Below, in pieces: positions 15,868 through 25,050 of a DNA stretch of 64,000 nucleotides. The position numbers and the translations under genes were made by a program. The notes under the pieces were generated by a model. The model saw nothing but the letters and a program-made list of their open reading frames with translations. It had not been told where the DNA came from and searched no databases. How positions within the stretch are numbered: position 1 is the first letter of the stretch; every line of letters starts with the position of its first letter. This DNA comes from Thalassoroseus pseudoceratinae (GTDB lineage: Bacteria > Planctomycetota > Planctomycetia > Planctomycetales > Planctomycetaceae), in assembly GCF_011634775.1 (NCBI RefSeq), contig NZ_JAALXT010000007.1:372001-436000 (forward strand). The letters run 5' to 3'.

Positions 15868-18759
15868 CTATTTCGCAGCCTGGGTTTTGGGATCGGTTGC
15901 GGGTTCCGGGGGTGCGAAGGTCAGCACGGCTTGTCCTTTGTCGTTCCAAACCCGTAGCACTCCGTCTTCCCCGCCCGCGACGAACAGTTTGCCGTCACGA
16001 GATGCAGCCACCGAGTACACGTAGTCCGTCGCCCCGCCGAAACTCCGGACCTGACGACGATTCGAAGCCGTGTAGAGTCGAACGGATTTGTCCCCGCCGC
16101 CCGTGATGACGTTGTCGCTCGTGCCGACGAACTGCAACGACGTGACTTGTTTGCCATGCCCGGTGATCGTCGTGACCTGTTCGCCGGTTTCGACATTCCA
16201 GACTTTGATGACGTTGTCAGCACCGGCGGACGCAAGACGTTGGCCGTCGGCTCGCCAACTCACATCCATCACATGGTGCGTGTGGCCTTCAAACGACCGC
16301 ACGAACTGACCATCTTCGACGTTAAAGACCTTGACGAATTTGTCCGCTCCACCAGATACGATTTGGCTGCCATCGCGGTTGAATTCCAATCCCAAAACCG
16401 TGTCGCTGTGGGCGTCTTCAATGGATTTCGCAACGCTTTGCTTCTCGAGATCCCAGATGACAATTCCACCACTGCGGGACGGTTCACCAGACCCAGCAGC
16501 GAGTTTTTTCCCATCGTGGCTGAAGTCTAAACTGAGAACGCGATCCGAAATTGGCGACGCCGTGACATCGGTTGGTTCGTCCGCGTTGCCACCCAAGGTG
16601 GCGATCAATTTCCACTCAGGCGTGGTGTCCCAGACCCTTGCGGTTTGGTCGGCCGAGACGGATAGCAGACGATCTGCATCGAGGAACCTCAACGACGAAA
16701 CAGCACCCGAATGACCGGCGAGCGATTCCAATGCGTTCCCGTTCTCGGAATTCCACAAGTGGATCGCTTGGTCTTCACCCGCGGTTGCCAGGAGTTTGCC
16801 GTCGGCGGAAAAAGCGACGCTTTGGAACGGCTTGCGAGCGGCTTGCTCGGCTTTCTTGGCGTCGGCTTCCTGCGTGGTCGCGGCCGTCTGTTGCTTCTTC
16901 TTCTCGTCGAGTTCGGTTTTTTCGGTCTCAACGCGTTCTTTGGCTTTCGGAATGGCTTTTTCCGCCAGCTTCACGGAGCGATCCGCCGCGGTTTTGGCGT
17001 CGGTGGCTTTCTTCAGTTCCGCTTGTTGTCTGTCGAATTCCTTCTGAGCATCAGCGACTTTCTTCTGCAATTTGGCGTCGTCAGCTTTCTTGGCCAACTC
17101 GTCTTTCGCCGCTTTCAACTTGGTTTCGGCATCGGTGAACTTCTTCTGCGGATCCTTCAAAGCCTCGACCGCTTTGGTTTGGGCTTCTTTGGCAGATTTC
17201 ACGGCGGCTTCGCGGTCGGTCAGGTTCTTTTCGGCCGCTTTCAAAGCCGCATCGGCAAACTTGACTTGGCTGTCGATGACCGCTTTCGCTTCGGTGGCTT
17301 CAGTGACGGCATGTTGAGCCGCGAGATTGCCTTCCATCGTGGCGATGGCTTTGCCATTGGCGTCATACAGTTTCGCTTGGCCGTTCTGACCGACTGCCGC
17401 GAAGAATTTTCCGTCCGGTCGCACGGCAACATCTCGCACGGGAGACCCGTGATTGAAGGACCGGATTTGTCGTCCGTTGTTCAGATCCCATTGGCGGAAC
17501 GTGTTGTCGTCGCTGCCGGAGACAAACTGCGTGGCATTCGGTAGCCAAGCCAGAGAAGTCACCGGTTTGCCATGACCTTTGAATTCGCGGACCGGCTTGT
17601 TGGCTTCTTCCGGTTTGACATCGTCACCCGTGGGAACGGCTCCGGCGGGCCAAAGACGAACCAGGTTGTCCGCGTGTGCGGTGAGAATCTGTCCGCCGTC
17701 TTTAGTGACCAAGACATCATGGATGGCTGCTGGCGTTTCGCGTTGCCAGGCGAGGGCTCCGTCGGCGGTTTTCCAGGCCCGCACGATTTTGTCCGCCGAT
17801 CCCCCCACCAACAGGGAACCGTCTTGCGAGAAGCTCAAACCATTCACCGGTCCGGTTGCACCGGTTAACGTGTGGGTGGTTTTGCCATCGGCCAAGTTGA
17901 CGAGTTTGACAGAATTGTCTGCGGACGCAAACGCTGCGAGTTGCCCGTTTGGACTCACAACGGTGGCGATGACCGACCCGAGACCTTCGATCTTGGACGT
18001 CGTCAAATCTTCCGGACGTTGCCAAAGTTTGACCACGCGATAACCACCGGATGCCAATGTGCGACCATCCGGACTGAATGCCAACGAATGCACGAAATCT
18101 CGGTGAGCCGCCCCTTTGGGGTACATCGCCTGACCGTTGAATTGCAGGGATTGCAAGTGCGGGTCTTTGAGGTTGGCAACTTCGCGACCGGTGCCCAAGT
18201 CGTAAACGTGAATCTGATTCGCCCGTCCCGCGGCGGCAAACCGCGCCCATGGCGAAAGGGAAATGGCATACAGCGATTGCACGTCCGATGGTAATGGTTG
18301 CCAGTTGACCATCTTCACGTCATCGCCCGACCCGCCGGTTGCACCTTCAATAATCCATTGCCGAAGAATGCCGAGTTCGTCCGGCGTGAGGGCGTGGGCA
18401 TCCATCTCATTCGGCAGCGGAGGCATCGCCGGTTTTTGTCCGCGAGCGGCGAGTTTGTAGACCAAACTTTTATCGGGCTCTTTCGGGACCAACGCGGCGC
18501 CACTTTTGCCGCCTTTGATCATCAACTCGACTTCTTCGAGGTTGAGTTTTCCCTCGTCAATGGCAACATTGTGACACGCGATGCAGTTTGATTCCAACAT
18601 CGGATAGACGTCGCGTTCGTAATCGACCGGCCGCCCCAGATTCACGGCAGCCGGTTTGATCGGTCCTGCCTTGGCGTCTTTCTTGTCGTCCGCTGCGAAG
18701 GCGATCGTTGTCATCAAGTTGACAACGATGATCGCCGTAATTCCAAAATTCTTCCGCAT
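15868..18759 (-). CDS. Haem-motif protein with two WD40 propellers joined by a coiled coil
   Basis: A 963-residue exported protein. After the signal peptide (1-22) comes a planctomycete cytochrome C-type domain (45-140) with one CIACH haem-binding motif at 59-63. Seven WD40 blades fill about 155-475. A ~165-residue Ala/Lys/Glu-rich coiled coil (about 478-642) follows, then seven further WD40 blades to the end. The protein is thus two complete 7-bladed propellers on either side of a helical arm. Starts are debatable: TTG 18813 and ATG 18774 are in frame, but ATG 18759 has GAGG 9 bases upstream and opens the signal peptide. Probably periplasmic; role unknown. Third gene of the leftward operon. 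Confidence 0.88.
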   Translation of the reverse strand: MRKNFGITAIIVVNLMTTIAFAADDKKDAKAGPIKPAAVNLGRPVDYERDVYPMLESNCIACHNVAIDEGKLNLEEVELMIKGGKSGAALVPKEPDKSLVYKLAARGQKPAMPPLPNEMDAHALTPDELGILRQWIIEGATGGSGDDVKMVNWQPLPSDVQSLYAISLSPWARFAAAGRANQIHVYDLGTGREVANLKDPHLQSLQFNGQAMYPKGAAHRDFVHSLAFSPDGRTLASGGYRVVKLWQRPEDLTTSKIEGLGSVIATVVSPNGQLAAFASADNSVKLVNLADGKTTHTLTGATGPVNGLSFSQDGSLLVGGSADKIVRAWKTADGALAWQRETPAAIHDVLVTKDGGQILTAHADNLVRLWPAGAVPTGDDVKPEEANKPVREFKGHGKPVTSLAWLPNATQFVSGSDDNTFRQWDLNNGRQIRSFNHGSPVRDVAVRPDGKFFAAVGQNGQAKLYDANGKAIATMEGNLAAQHAVTEATEAKAVIDSQVKFADAALKAAEKNLTDREAAVKSAKEAQTKAVEALKDPQKKFTDAETKLKAAKDELAKKADDAKLQKKVADAQKEFDRQQAELKKATDAKTAADRSVKLAEKAIPKAKERVETEKTELDEKKKQQTAATTQEADAKKAEQAARKPFQSVAFSADGKLLATAGEDQAIHLWNSENGNALESLAGHSGAVSSLRFLDADRLLSVSADQTARVWDTTPEWKLIATLGGNADEPTDVTASPISDRVLSLDFSHDGKKLAAGSGEPSRSGGIVIWDLEKQSVAKSIEDAHSDTVLGLEFNRDGSQIVSGGADKFVKVFNVEDGQFVRSFEGHTHHVMDVSWRADGQRLASAGADNVIKVWNVETGEQVTTITGHGKQVTSLQFVGTSDNVITGGGDKSVRLYTASNRRQVRSFGGATDYVYSVAASRDGKLFVAGGEDGVLRVWNDKGQAVLTFAPPEPATDPKTQAAK

Positions 18760-18834
18760 TCGATTTGTCCTCATCGCCGGTGGTCCAGCCACTGTGAGTT
18801 GACGGGTTTTCAAGCTCGACCGCGCGCTCGTTGT

Positions 18835-21800
18835 TTACTTGGAGACTTTCAGTGTGACAGGTACATCGACCGCCGCTTGTCCTTCGAATTCCATGGCAGC
18901 TTGAATCACAAGATTCGCAAGGGCCCCTTCGGTGGCGTTGCCATCGGCTTGCACGGTTAGCACACCCTCGTTCTGACCCGCTGGAATCGTGACTTCCGCC
19001 GCAGACAAGCCCGTGACATTCGGTGGCAAAGGCAGCGACAACTTAACCGGCCCTTGGAAATTGTTTTGTCGGGTGACGGTGACTTTGATGTCGATTTTCG
19101 CACCACGCTTCAACGCACCCCCGTTCGGAACAGCCGCTTTCAATTTTACGGGACTCGGCCGAACGCGAATCACGATCGGCGAAGACGGATTCGTGACGTT
19201 GATATTCTTCGGCTTCGCGGCCGCTTCGACCTTCTTCACTTCGGCGTCGATTTGCTTCTTGATGTTCTGAAAGTTCTTCAGTTCACCCTCAGCCGTCTTC
19301 ACCGCCGCTGCTGCTGTATTCTTGTCGTTGGTTGCGGCTTGCAACTTGGCTTCCGCGTCTTTGACGGCTTGCTCGGCTTTCTGAATAGCCTCATCCGGTT
19401 GCTTCTGCTTCTTCGCTTCGTCAACGGCTTGCTTCGATTTCTTGACGAGTTCTTGGTTGGCTTTCTCGCTCTCGGTGGCTTTTTTCAAAGCTTCCTTGGC
19501 AGTATTGATTTTGGTCTGCGTCTCTTTGATCTTGCCGTCGATGTGGCTTTGATCGGCTTTGGCACGCGTCACCGCCGCCGGATTGCGAGCGTAACTCACT
19601 TGAGCTTGCCCATTGAGATAGACGGTGTAATCGCCCACCTTTGCGTTGTCTTTGACAAACACCCGCAGCAGGGTTTCCGTTTCACCCTTTTTGATGGTGA
19701 CGGCTGGAACTTCGATGTTCGCGTTCTTGGGAACACCAGCAACGGCGAGTTTGACGTCGGTATCAAAACCGTTCCGTTTGTCGAGTTTGAGCGGTACGAG
19801 GATTTGCCGGCTTTGGTTTGCGGTGATGTCCTGAGGTGTGGTCGTCACCTGAAAGGCGGCTGTTTCGTCGATCACCGAAAGCCCCAGCGACCGTGAAACG
19901 CGAGAATCGGCCGCATTGTTACCGGTTCCATCCCAGAGCACGGTTCCCGTGCGAGCGACCCGCTGAACTTCCTTCACAGCCGCCGCTTTCGCTTTCTTCG
20001 CGGTGTCGACGGCGGCGAGAGAATCTTGGAGTTTCTTTTCCGCATCGGCAAGTTGTTTTTTCGCGTTGTCAACGGCTTGTTTCTTGGCGTCAAAGTCTTT
20101 CTGAGCCGCTGCGACTTGTTTCTTCAGCCCTTCGTTGTCAGGTTTCTTCGCGAGTTGTTCCTGGAGACCGGTGAGTTTCATTTCCGCCGGTTTGAATTGA
20201 GCTTCGGCTTGCTCTACCGGTTTTCGCAGTTTCTCGACGGCATCCCGAGCCGGCTTGATCGCTGCTTCAGCCGTTATGACGGCCCGTGTTTTCGCGGGAT
20301 CATCGATGACGGCTTTCCCGGAAATTGTGACTCGTCCCGCCCACGGTTTCGCATCGGCGGCGGCACTGAAGATGAGTTCGGTACTCGTTTGACCGGGACC
20401 GATGACGACTGGGGGACACGTTACACCAGCGGGCAGTCCATCAGCAGTAATGTTGATCGCACCGTCAAAACCGTCTTGTCGAAATGCGAAAACGGGAACA
20501 TAGACGTTATCGCCTTTGCGAACGGCAACCGGTGAGTTGGTGTACGTGTTGCCTGCCGATCTTTGGGGGACAGCGACGAGTCGGAAATCGGGATTCTCCG
20601 GCCGCACCGCCAAACGGTACACCAAACGTGGATCACGACGGTTGCCCGCATACCGGTCTTTCACATACACACGATACGTGCCATCGGCGGGCACTTGGAA
20701 CTTCCATACGGGGTCGTCGGTGTTGGTGTCGAAGGCGTATTGAGCCAAGTTCGCCGTGTTGTCGTCTTGGCTTGTGAGTCGTTTGATTTGCTCGGTGCCG
20801 TCGTCTTTCTTGGTGACTTGTTCGACCCAGAAATACGGATCCGCCGTGGTTCCCGTTCGCTGGGCAAAGACTTCCACGTAATAGACGGTGCCCGCTTTGG
20901 CCGAGAATTCGATTCCGTCAGCGTCCCGTCGCTCTTGGAATTGACCGTAGATCTCTGCGGGAACTTCGACTTTCTGAACCGCGTCGGCTTTGTTGTTCGG
21001 TTCTTGCTCTGCAATCAGAGGAGCCGTCGCGAAACCGATGAACGCCGCATTCGAGCGACCGTGCGGTGATGGCAACACATACTGAATGCCATCAATACCG
21101 GCCTGCACGGGATCGAGACTGGTCTCGACATCCAGTCGCGATGGTTCGTTCGGCAATGCGATTTCGACTTCCAACTGTTCGAGCGGTTTTCCACCGGCGA
21201 CGAAGTCCGAGGGTTTTCCACCGGGAAGATTTCGACCGTAAAGTGTGTATCGGGATTTCGTCCCCGGTTGCCCGGCGGGCGGGAGTACGAAGTCGATCCA
21301 AGGGGCGGTCGTCACTGTAAACCGATAGAAGTATTCGTTTCCGCCTCGATAGGTGAAGTCCACCACTTTGGCGAAGTACACGCCATCGGCGGGCACGACG
21401 AAATCGGCAACGGGATCTCCGTGCATCCAAACTCGCGACCGACTGGCGGCGTCGATGCGGCGTTCGCTCGCATCGTAGATTTCCACAATGCCGTCTAGTT
21501 TGGAATCGATCCGAGCGGAATTGCAGACCGCGAGTAATCGTTGACCTTTCTTGGCGGTGAACTTGTAGAAGTCCACATCGGTTGCCCGTTCCGATTTCGC
21601 GTTGACGACCTGATTAAGTTCGATTTCTTGAGCGGAATCGAAATCGTTGTTGGAGGCAGCCTCGAGGACCTCGGGATTGCTGCCGACCACGAACGAACGC
21701 GGATTACTCAACCCGTACATCCCGAGAGCCCGGACCTCGTAGAACCCAGCGGGTACATCGGACGCAACTTGCACCGTGAACGAATTGTTGACCGGTTTGG

Positions 21801-22059
21801 TCTGCCCGGCAACGTCTTTCGTTTTCTGGGTGGCTTTCAGACCGGGATGGTTGAAGAGCAGGGTTGTAAGATCGTCCAGATCTTGACCAGCGGTGACGGT
21901 CACATCGACTTCGGTTCCGGCTTGCGCTCCGGGCGGGAAGACAGCGTGCAGTCGGCATTGCGGCAACTGTGCCAACGCGGATGGGGCGAAGAAGCACCCG
22001 CCGATCAATCCGAAAAAGACGAACATCAACCGCCCGTCGGTAGTCGTTTTTTGCGACAT
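18835..22059 (-). CDS. Exported pre-peptidase-domain protein with two coiled-coil inserts
   Basis: A 1074-residue secreted protein with a signal peptide ending at SALA (about residue 30). Beta-rich N-terminal half: an Ig-like unit (VFPPGAQAGTEVDVTV), two PPC-type domains (around DFDSAQEIELNQ and AEQEPNNKADAVQ), and further Ig-like units. Two long Ala/Lys/Gln-rich coiled coils (about 600-715 and 835-965) interrupt beta domains; their composition matches the coiled coil of the downstream WD40 protein. The C-terminus is again beta-rich. ATG 22059 has AGGG 8 bases upstream; an in-frame ATG at 22074 is less likely. No catalytic motif is seen, so a structural or binding role is inferred. Confidence 0.85.
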   Translation of the reverse strand: MSQKTTTDGRLMFVFFGLIGGCFFAPSALAQLPQCRLHAVFPPGAQAGTEVDVTVTAGQDLDDLTTLLFNHPGLKATQKTKDVAGQTKPVNNSFTVQVASDVPAGFYEVRALGMYGLSNPRSFVVGSNPEVLEAASNNDFDSAQEIELNQVVNAKSERATDVDFYKFTAKKGQRLLAVCNSARIDSKLDGIVEIYDASERRIDAASRSRVWMHGDPVADFVVPADGVYFAKVVDFTYRGGNEYFYRFTVTTAPWIDFVLPPAGQPGTKSRYTLYGRNLPGGKPSDFVAGGKPLEQLEVEIALPNEPSRLDVETSLDPVQAGIDGIQYVLPSPHGRSNAAFIGFATAPLIAEQEPNNKADAVQKVEVPAEIYGQFQERRDADGIEFSAKAGTVYYVEVFAQRTGTTADPYFWVEQVTKKDDGTEQIKRLTSQDDNTANLAQYAFDTNTDDPVWKFQVPADGTYRVYVKDRYAGNRRDPRLVYRLAVRPENPDFRLVAVPQRSAGNTYTNSPVAVRKGDNVYVPVFAFRQDGFDGAINITADGLPAGVTCPPVVIGPGQTSTELIFSAAADAKPWAGRVTISGKAVIDDPAKTRAVITAEAAIKPARDAVEKLRKPVEQAEAQFKPAEMKLTGLQEQLAKKPDNEGLKKQVAAAQKDFDAKKQAVDNAKKQLADAEKKLQDSLAAVDTAKKAKAAAVKEVQRVARTGTVLWDGTGNNAADSRVSRSLGLSVIDETAAFQVTTTPQDITANQSRQILVPLKLDKRNGFDTDVKLAVAGVPKNANIEVPAVTIKKGETETLLRVFVKDNAKVGDYTVYLNGQAQVSYARNPAAVTRAKADQSHIDGKIKETQTKINTAKEALKKATESEKANQELVKKSKQAVDEAKKQKQPDEAIQKAEQAVKDAEAKLQAATNDKNTAAAAVKTAEGELKNFQNIKKQIDAEVKKVEAAAKPKNINVTNPSSPIVIRVRPSPVKLKAAVPNGGALKRGAKIDIKVTVTRQNNFQGPVKLSLPLPPNVTGLSAAEVTIPAGQNEGVLTVQADGNATEGALANLVIQAAMEFEGQAAVDVPVTLKVSK

Positions 22060-22132
22060 GACATTCCCTTGCATCAGAATTCGGGCCGTCGTTTTTCGGG
22101 CGGCAACTCTGTTTCAAAGACGATATTCGACA

Positions 22133-22160
22133 ACGCCCAGGAACCGAAGTTCCTGGGCGT
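22133..22160 (-). promoter_or_regulatory. Intercistronic hairpin with a UUCG tetraloop
   Basis: A perfect 12-bp stem (22149-22160 with 22133-22144) closed by C(UUCG)G on the minus strand, the extra-stable tetraloop. It begins 28 bases after the stop of the DUF1549/1553 gene and 74 bases before the next ATG. No U tract follows, so it could be a processing or stability element within the operon or a U-less terminator. Confidence 0.7.
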
Positions 22161-22187
22161 GTGGAGTCGATCATTCCGTCAACCGGA

Positions 22188-24707
22188 TTAGTGGTTGAAC
22201 AAAAACTCTTTCGTGTTGATCAAGGCCCACACGATATCTTCGTATGCCGGCTGCACGTTTTGTTCGTGCTTGGCAATGTGGTTCAACGCAACTTGCAGTT
22301 CGTCGGGTTGCGGCTCTCGCGAGTACACCCAACGGTAGAGTTCACGAATCTTGGCTTCGTGCTCTCGTTCTTTGTCGCGAGCGAATTGCACTGCTCGACC
22401 ATTGCCGTTGCCGATCTTGCTTTGCACTTCCTGGCTGTTGAGCAAGTGCAAACTTTGAGCCAGATTCGCTTCCTGAGACCGTTCGCATTCACAGGCGGTG
22501 TCGCCCTGCGGTTGACCGAAGACTTTCAGGAAGTACGGACCGATTGTCGGGTCGGGCAACTGCGTGGCTCGTGTGCCGGCGGGTTGTCCACTGTAGCTTT
22601 GCGATGTTCCGGTGACTTGGTGGAACGCATCGTACAGTACTTCGGCGGTCAATCGTTTCGGATAGTACCGTGAGAAGTTTTGCTTGTCTTTGAGGTTGTA
22701 ATCGTTTGGCAGTGATGTGAATTGGTAAGTTTTCGATTTGCAGATCGTGCGGATCAACTCTTTGAGATCGAATCCACTGTCGATGAAATGCTTCGCCAAG
22801 GCGTCGAGCAATTCTGGATTCGACGGCGGGTTCGTGGCTCGCATGTCGTCTTCCGGTTCGACGATGCCCCGACTGAAGAAGTGCTTCCAATATCGGTTGA
22901 CCAACGCTTTGGCGAAGAACGGATTCTCCGGAGCGGCCATCCAATCGACGAGGTATTGACGCGGGTCTTCTTGCGGATCGAGCACCAACGGTTCGCTGCC
23001 CAATCCGGCTGGCTTCAGGTTTTGGCCGTTTCGTGGATTCTTGGCCGACGCCGTTCCTTCGTTGTGAAAGATTCGCCGTTCCCGCATTTGCCGATTCGGC
23101 ACGTACGCCAGATTCTTCTTACCAACACGGCTGAAGAACGCAGCGAAGCCATAGTAGTCGTTTTGGCTCCACTTTTCGAAGGGGTGGTGGTGACACCGGG
23201 CACACTGAATGCGTAAGCCGAGGAAGAGTTGAGCGGTGTCTTCGACTTGCTCATTGACTTCATCGACTTCCCGATACCAGATCACTGCCGGATTGATCTT
23301 TTGATCGCCCGAGGCAGCCACGATTTCCCGCACGAATTCGTCGTACGGTTTGTTTTCGTAGAGGCTTTCCCAAATCCAGCGGTGGAACGCGAATGTTCCT
23401 GCGATGTCTTCGTTTCGCCGTTTTTTGTTCCGTAGAACGAGGTTCCACTTATTCGCGAAGTAGTCGGCGTATTCGGGGGAGTCGAGGAGTTTGTCGATCA
23501 CACGATCCCGTTTGTCGGGTGAAGGATCGTTCAGAAACGCGGAGGTTTCTTCGGCTGTTGGCAGGGTGCCGGTGATGTCCACGTAGACGCGACGCAGAAA
23601 GGTTCCGTCGTCGGTCAGGGGAGATGGGGGAATTCCCAGCACTTTGAGTTTGGCGAAAACGGCATCGTCGATGAAGTTCGATGCGGGTGGCAGGTCTTCG
23701 GTTTTGACGTCTACACCCAACGGGATCGTGGCTCGGAATGTGGCGACTTGACCCTGATAACGAGCCATAATCGCAACTTCACCGGCCAAATCGAGCGTTT
23801 TCACCAGACCGGTTTTGGTGGACTCGGCCATTTCGGTGTCGTTGGCTTCGAAGAGGGCCATCTGGGTGACATCTTCGGTGCTGCCATCGCTGTAGGTGGC
23901 CATCACGGTGATCTGCTGATCGGCACCGCGGTCCATCACGCGACCTTCCGGCAGACACGCGATCTTGGTCACATAGGGATCGTCCGGGTTGCCGTAGGGC
24001 ATGCCTTGTTCGATCCAACGGTAGACCATGCGGTATTCGTAACTATCGACGTCCATTCGCTTTCCGCCACCATGCGGCATGCGGCCGATCGCTTTTTGCA
24101 GCAAGAGACTTTCACTGGGAGAGCCAGGGAAAATCCGACGACCCCGGGCCTCTTTGACGAGGAACTCGTAATCGTCTTCCGGATAAAAACCGAGCAGCGA
24201 CAGTTTGAAACCGTTCTGTCCGCTCGCTTTACCGTGACATCCACCGCTGTTACAGCCGAGCTTGGTGAAGATCGGTGTGATCTGATTTTTGAAGTTGATC
24301 GGATGTTGATGGGCCACTCCGGTCACGTTGACGGCGAGTTCGCCGGTCAGGCCGTTCTCGGATTTCGCGATCACGGTCGCTTGACCGTCTTTGAGTGGCG
24401 TGACCAAGCCCGTTTCATCGACTTTCACCACACCTTCGGGCTTCGAGGAGTAGCTGACAGAATGGGTCAGGTCGTGTTGTTGACCGCTGGAAAAGATGCC
24501 GGTCACGAAGAGTTGCTGCCGGGCGTCCCGACCGCGAACGGTGACCACATTGTTTTCTAGTGTTGGTCCGATCTCGACTTGCTTCAAAGTTCCCGGATCA
24601 CCCAAGCCGGTTTGTTTTGGCTGTGCTTCCGGAGCGGCCATCGCCGTCGAAACGGACGCCGATAGAATAGCAACGCTCGCCAGCCAAGAAAGTGTCGTTC
24701 GGCTCAT
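22188..24707 (-). CDS. DUF1549/DUF1553 exported protein with BIG2 domains and haem-like motifs
   Basis: An 839-residue planctomycete-type protein. The signal peptide covers 1-24 (STAMA). A BIG2 Ig-like domain follows (VDETGLVTPLKDGQATVIAKS), then a cysteine-histidine site with unusual spacing, LGCNSGGCHGK (CX4CH), the PSCyt-like segment up to ~250, a second BIG2-like unit, the DUF1549 domain (FIDDAVFAKLKVLGIPPS to CARCHHHPFEKW, containing a CXXCH) and DUF1553 to the end (NPFFAKALVNRYWKHFF). Role unknown, thought to be envelope or redox related. ATG 24707 has AGGAG about 8 bases upstream. First gene of the three-gene leftward module. Confidence 0.92.
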   Translation of the reverse strand: MSRTTLSWLASVAILSASVSTAMAAPEAQPKQTGLGDPGTLKQVEIGPTLENNVVTVRGRDARQQLFVTGIFSSGQQHDLTHSVSYSSKPEGVVKVDETGLVTPLKDGQATVIAKSENGLTGELAVNVTGVAHQHPINFKNQITPIFTKLGCNSGGCHGKASGQNGFKLSLLGFYPEDDYEFLVKEARGRRIFPGSPSESLLLQKAIGRMPHGGGKRMDVDSYEYRMVYRWIEQGMPYGNPDDPYVTKIACLPEGRVMDRGADQQITVMATYSDGSTEDVTQMALFEANDTEMAESTKTGLVKTLDLAGEVAIMARYQGQVATFRATIPLGVDVKTEDLPPASNFIDDAVFAKLKVLGIPPSPLTDDGTFLRRVYVDITGTLPTAEETSAFLNDPSPDKRDRVIDKLLDSPEYADYFANKWNLVLRNKKRRNEDIAGTFAFHRWIWESLYENKPYDEFVREIVAASGDQKINPAVIWYREVDEVNEQVEDTAQLFLGLRIQCARCHHHPFEKWSQNDYYGFAAFFSRVGKKNLAYVPNRQMRERRIFHNEGTASAKNPRNGQNLKPAGLGSEPLVLDPQEDPRQYLVDWMAAPENPFFAKALVNRYWKHFFSRGIVEPEDDMRATNPPSNPELLDALAKHFIDSGFDLKELIRTICKSKTYQFTSLPNDYNLKDKQNFSRYYPKRLTAEVLYDAFHQVTGTSQSYSGQPAGTRATQLPDPTIGPYFLKVFGQPQGDTACECERSQEANLAQSLHLLNSQEVQSKIGNGNGRAVQFARDKEREHEAKIRELYRWVYSREPQPDELQVALNHIAKHEQNVQPAYEDIVWALINTKEFLFNH

Positions 24708-25050
24708 CGAGAACTCCTGTTTGTGAGCAACACAAAACGGATGTGGAGGCATTGGACTGCAACGAACGCAACTCATCTCGCTGACGTAGCGTCAGACGAA
24801 ATGCTCGCAATGCTGAGTTCGCTGGTATGTGGAGGGAAATTGTGTTGGTTGAGGGTTGGTCTTCCTGAGGTTCCCCACAACCAATTCGCATTCCCACGAG
24901 GTTGGTATTTCGCATCCTCTAACATATCAACGTTTACTGTCGTGTCAACCGTCGGCTAATTCAGGAATGATCCGACAAGAGGAATTGAGGGTTCAAACGG
25001 GGGAGGTTACGGACGAATTGCTTTTTTTCATCATTGGACCGAAAACGCGA
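24708..25050. other. Gap upstream of the envelope module
   Basis: About 340 bases between the envelope module start and the amidohydrolase stop, both leftward. It should hold the module promoter. The part around 24920-24950 is AT-richer, but I find no clear -35/-10 pair or palindrome, and no terminator with a U tail after the amidohydrolase. Confidence 0.35.

Noticed and set aside
16711-17544. 277-codon frame antisense to the WD40 coiled coil
   Set aside because: Phe/Gly/Arg-rich reverse reading of Ala/Lys/Glu codons, a known artefact of coiled-coil DNA.
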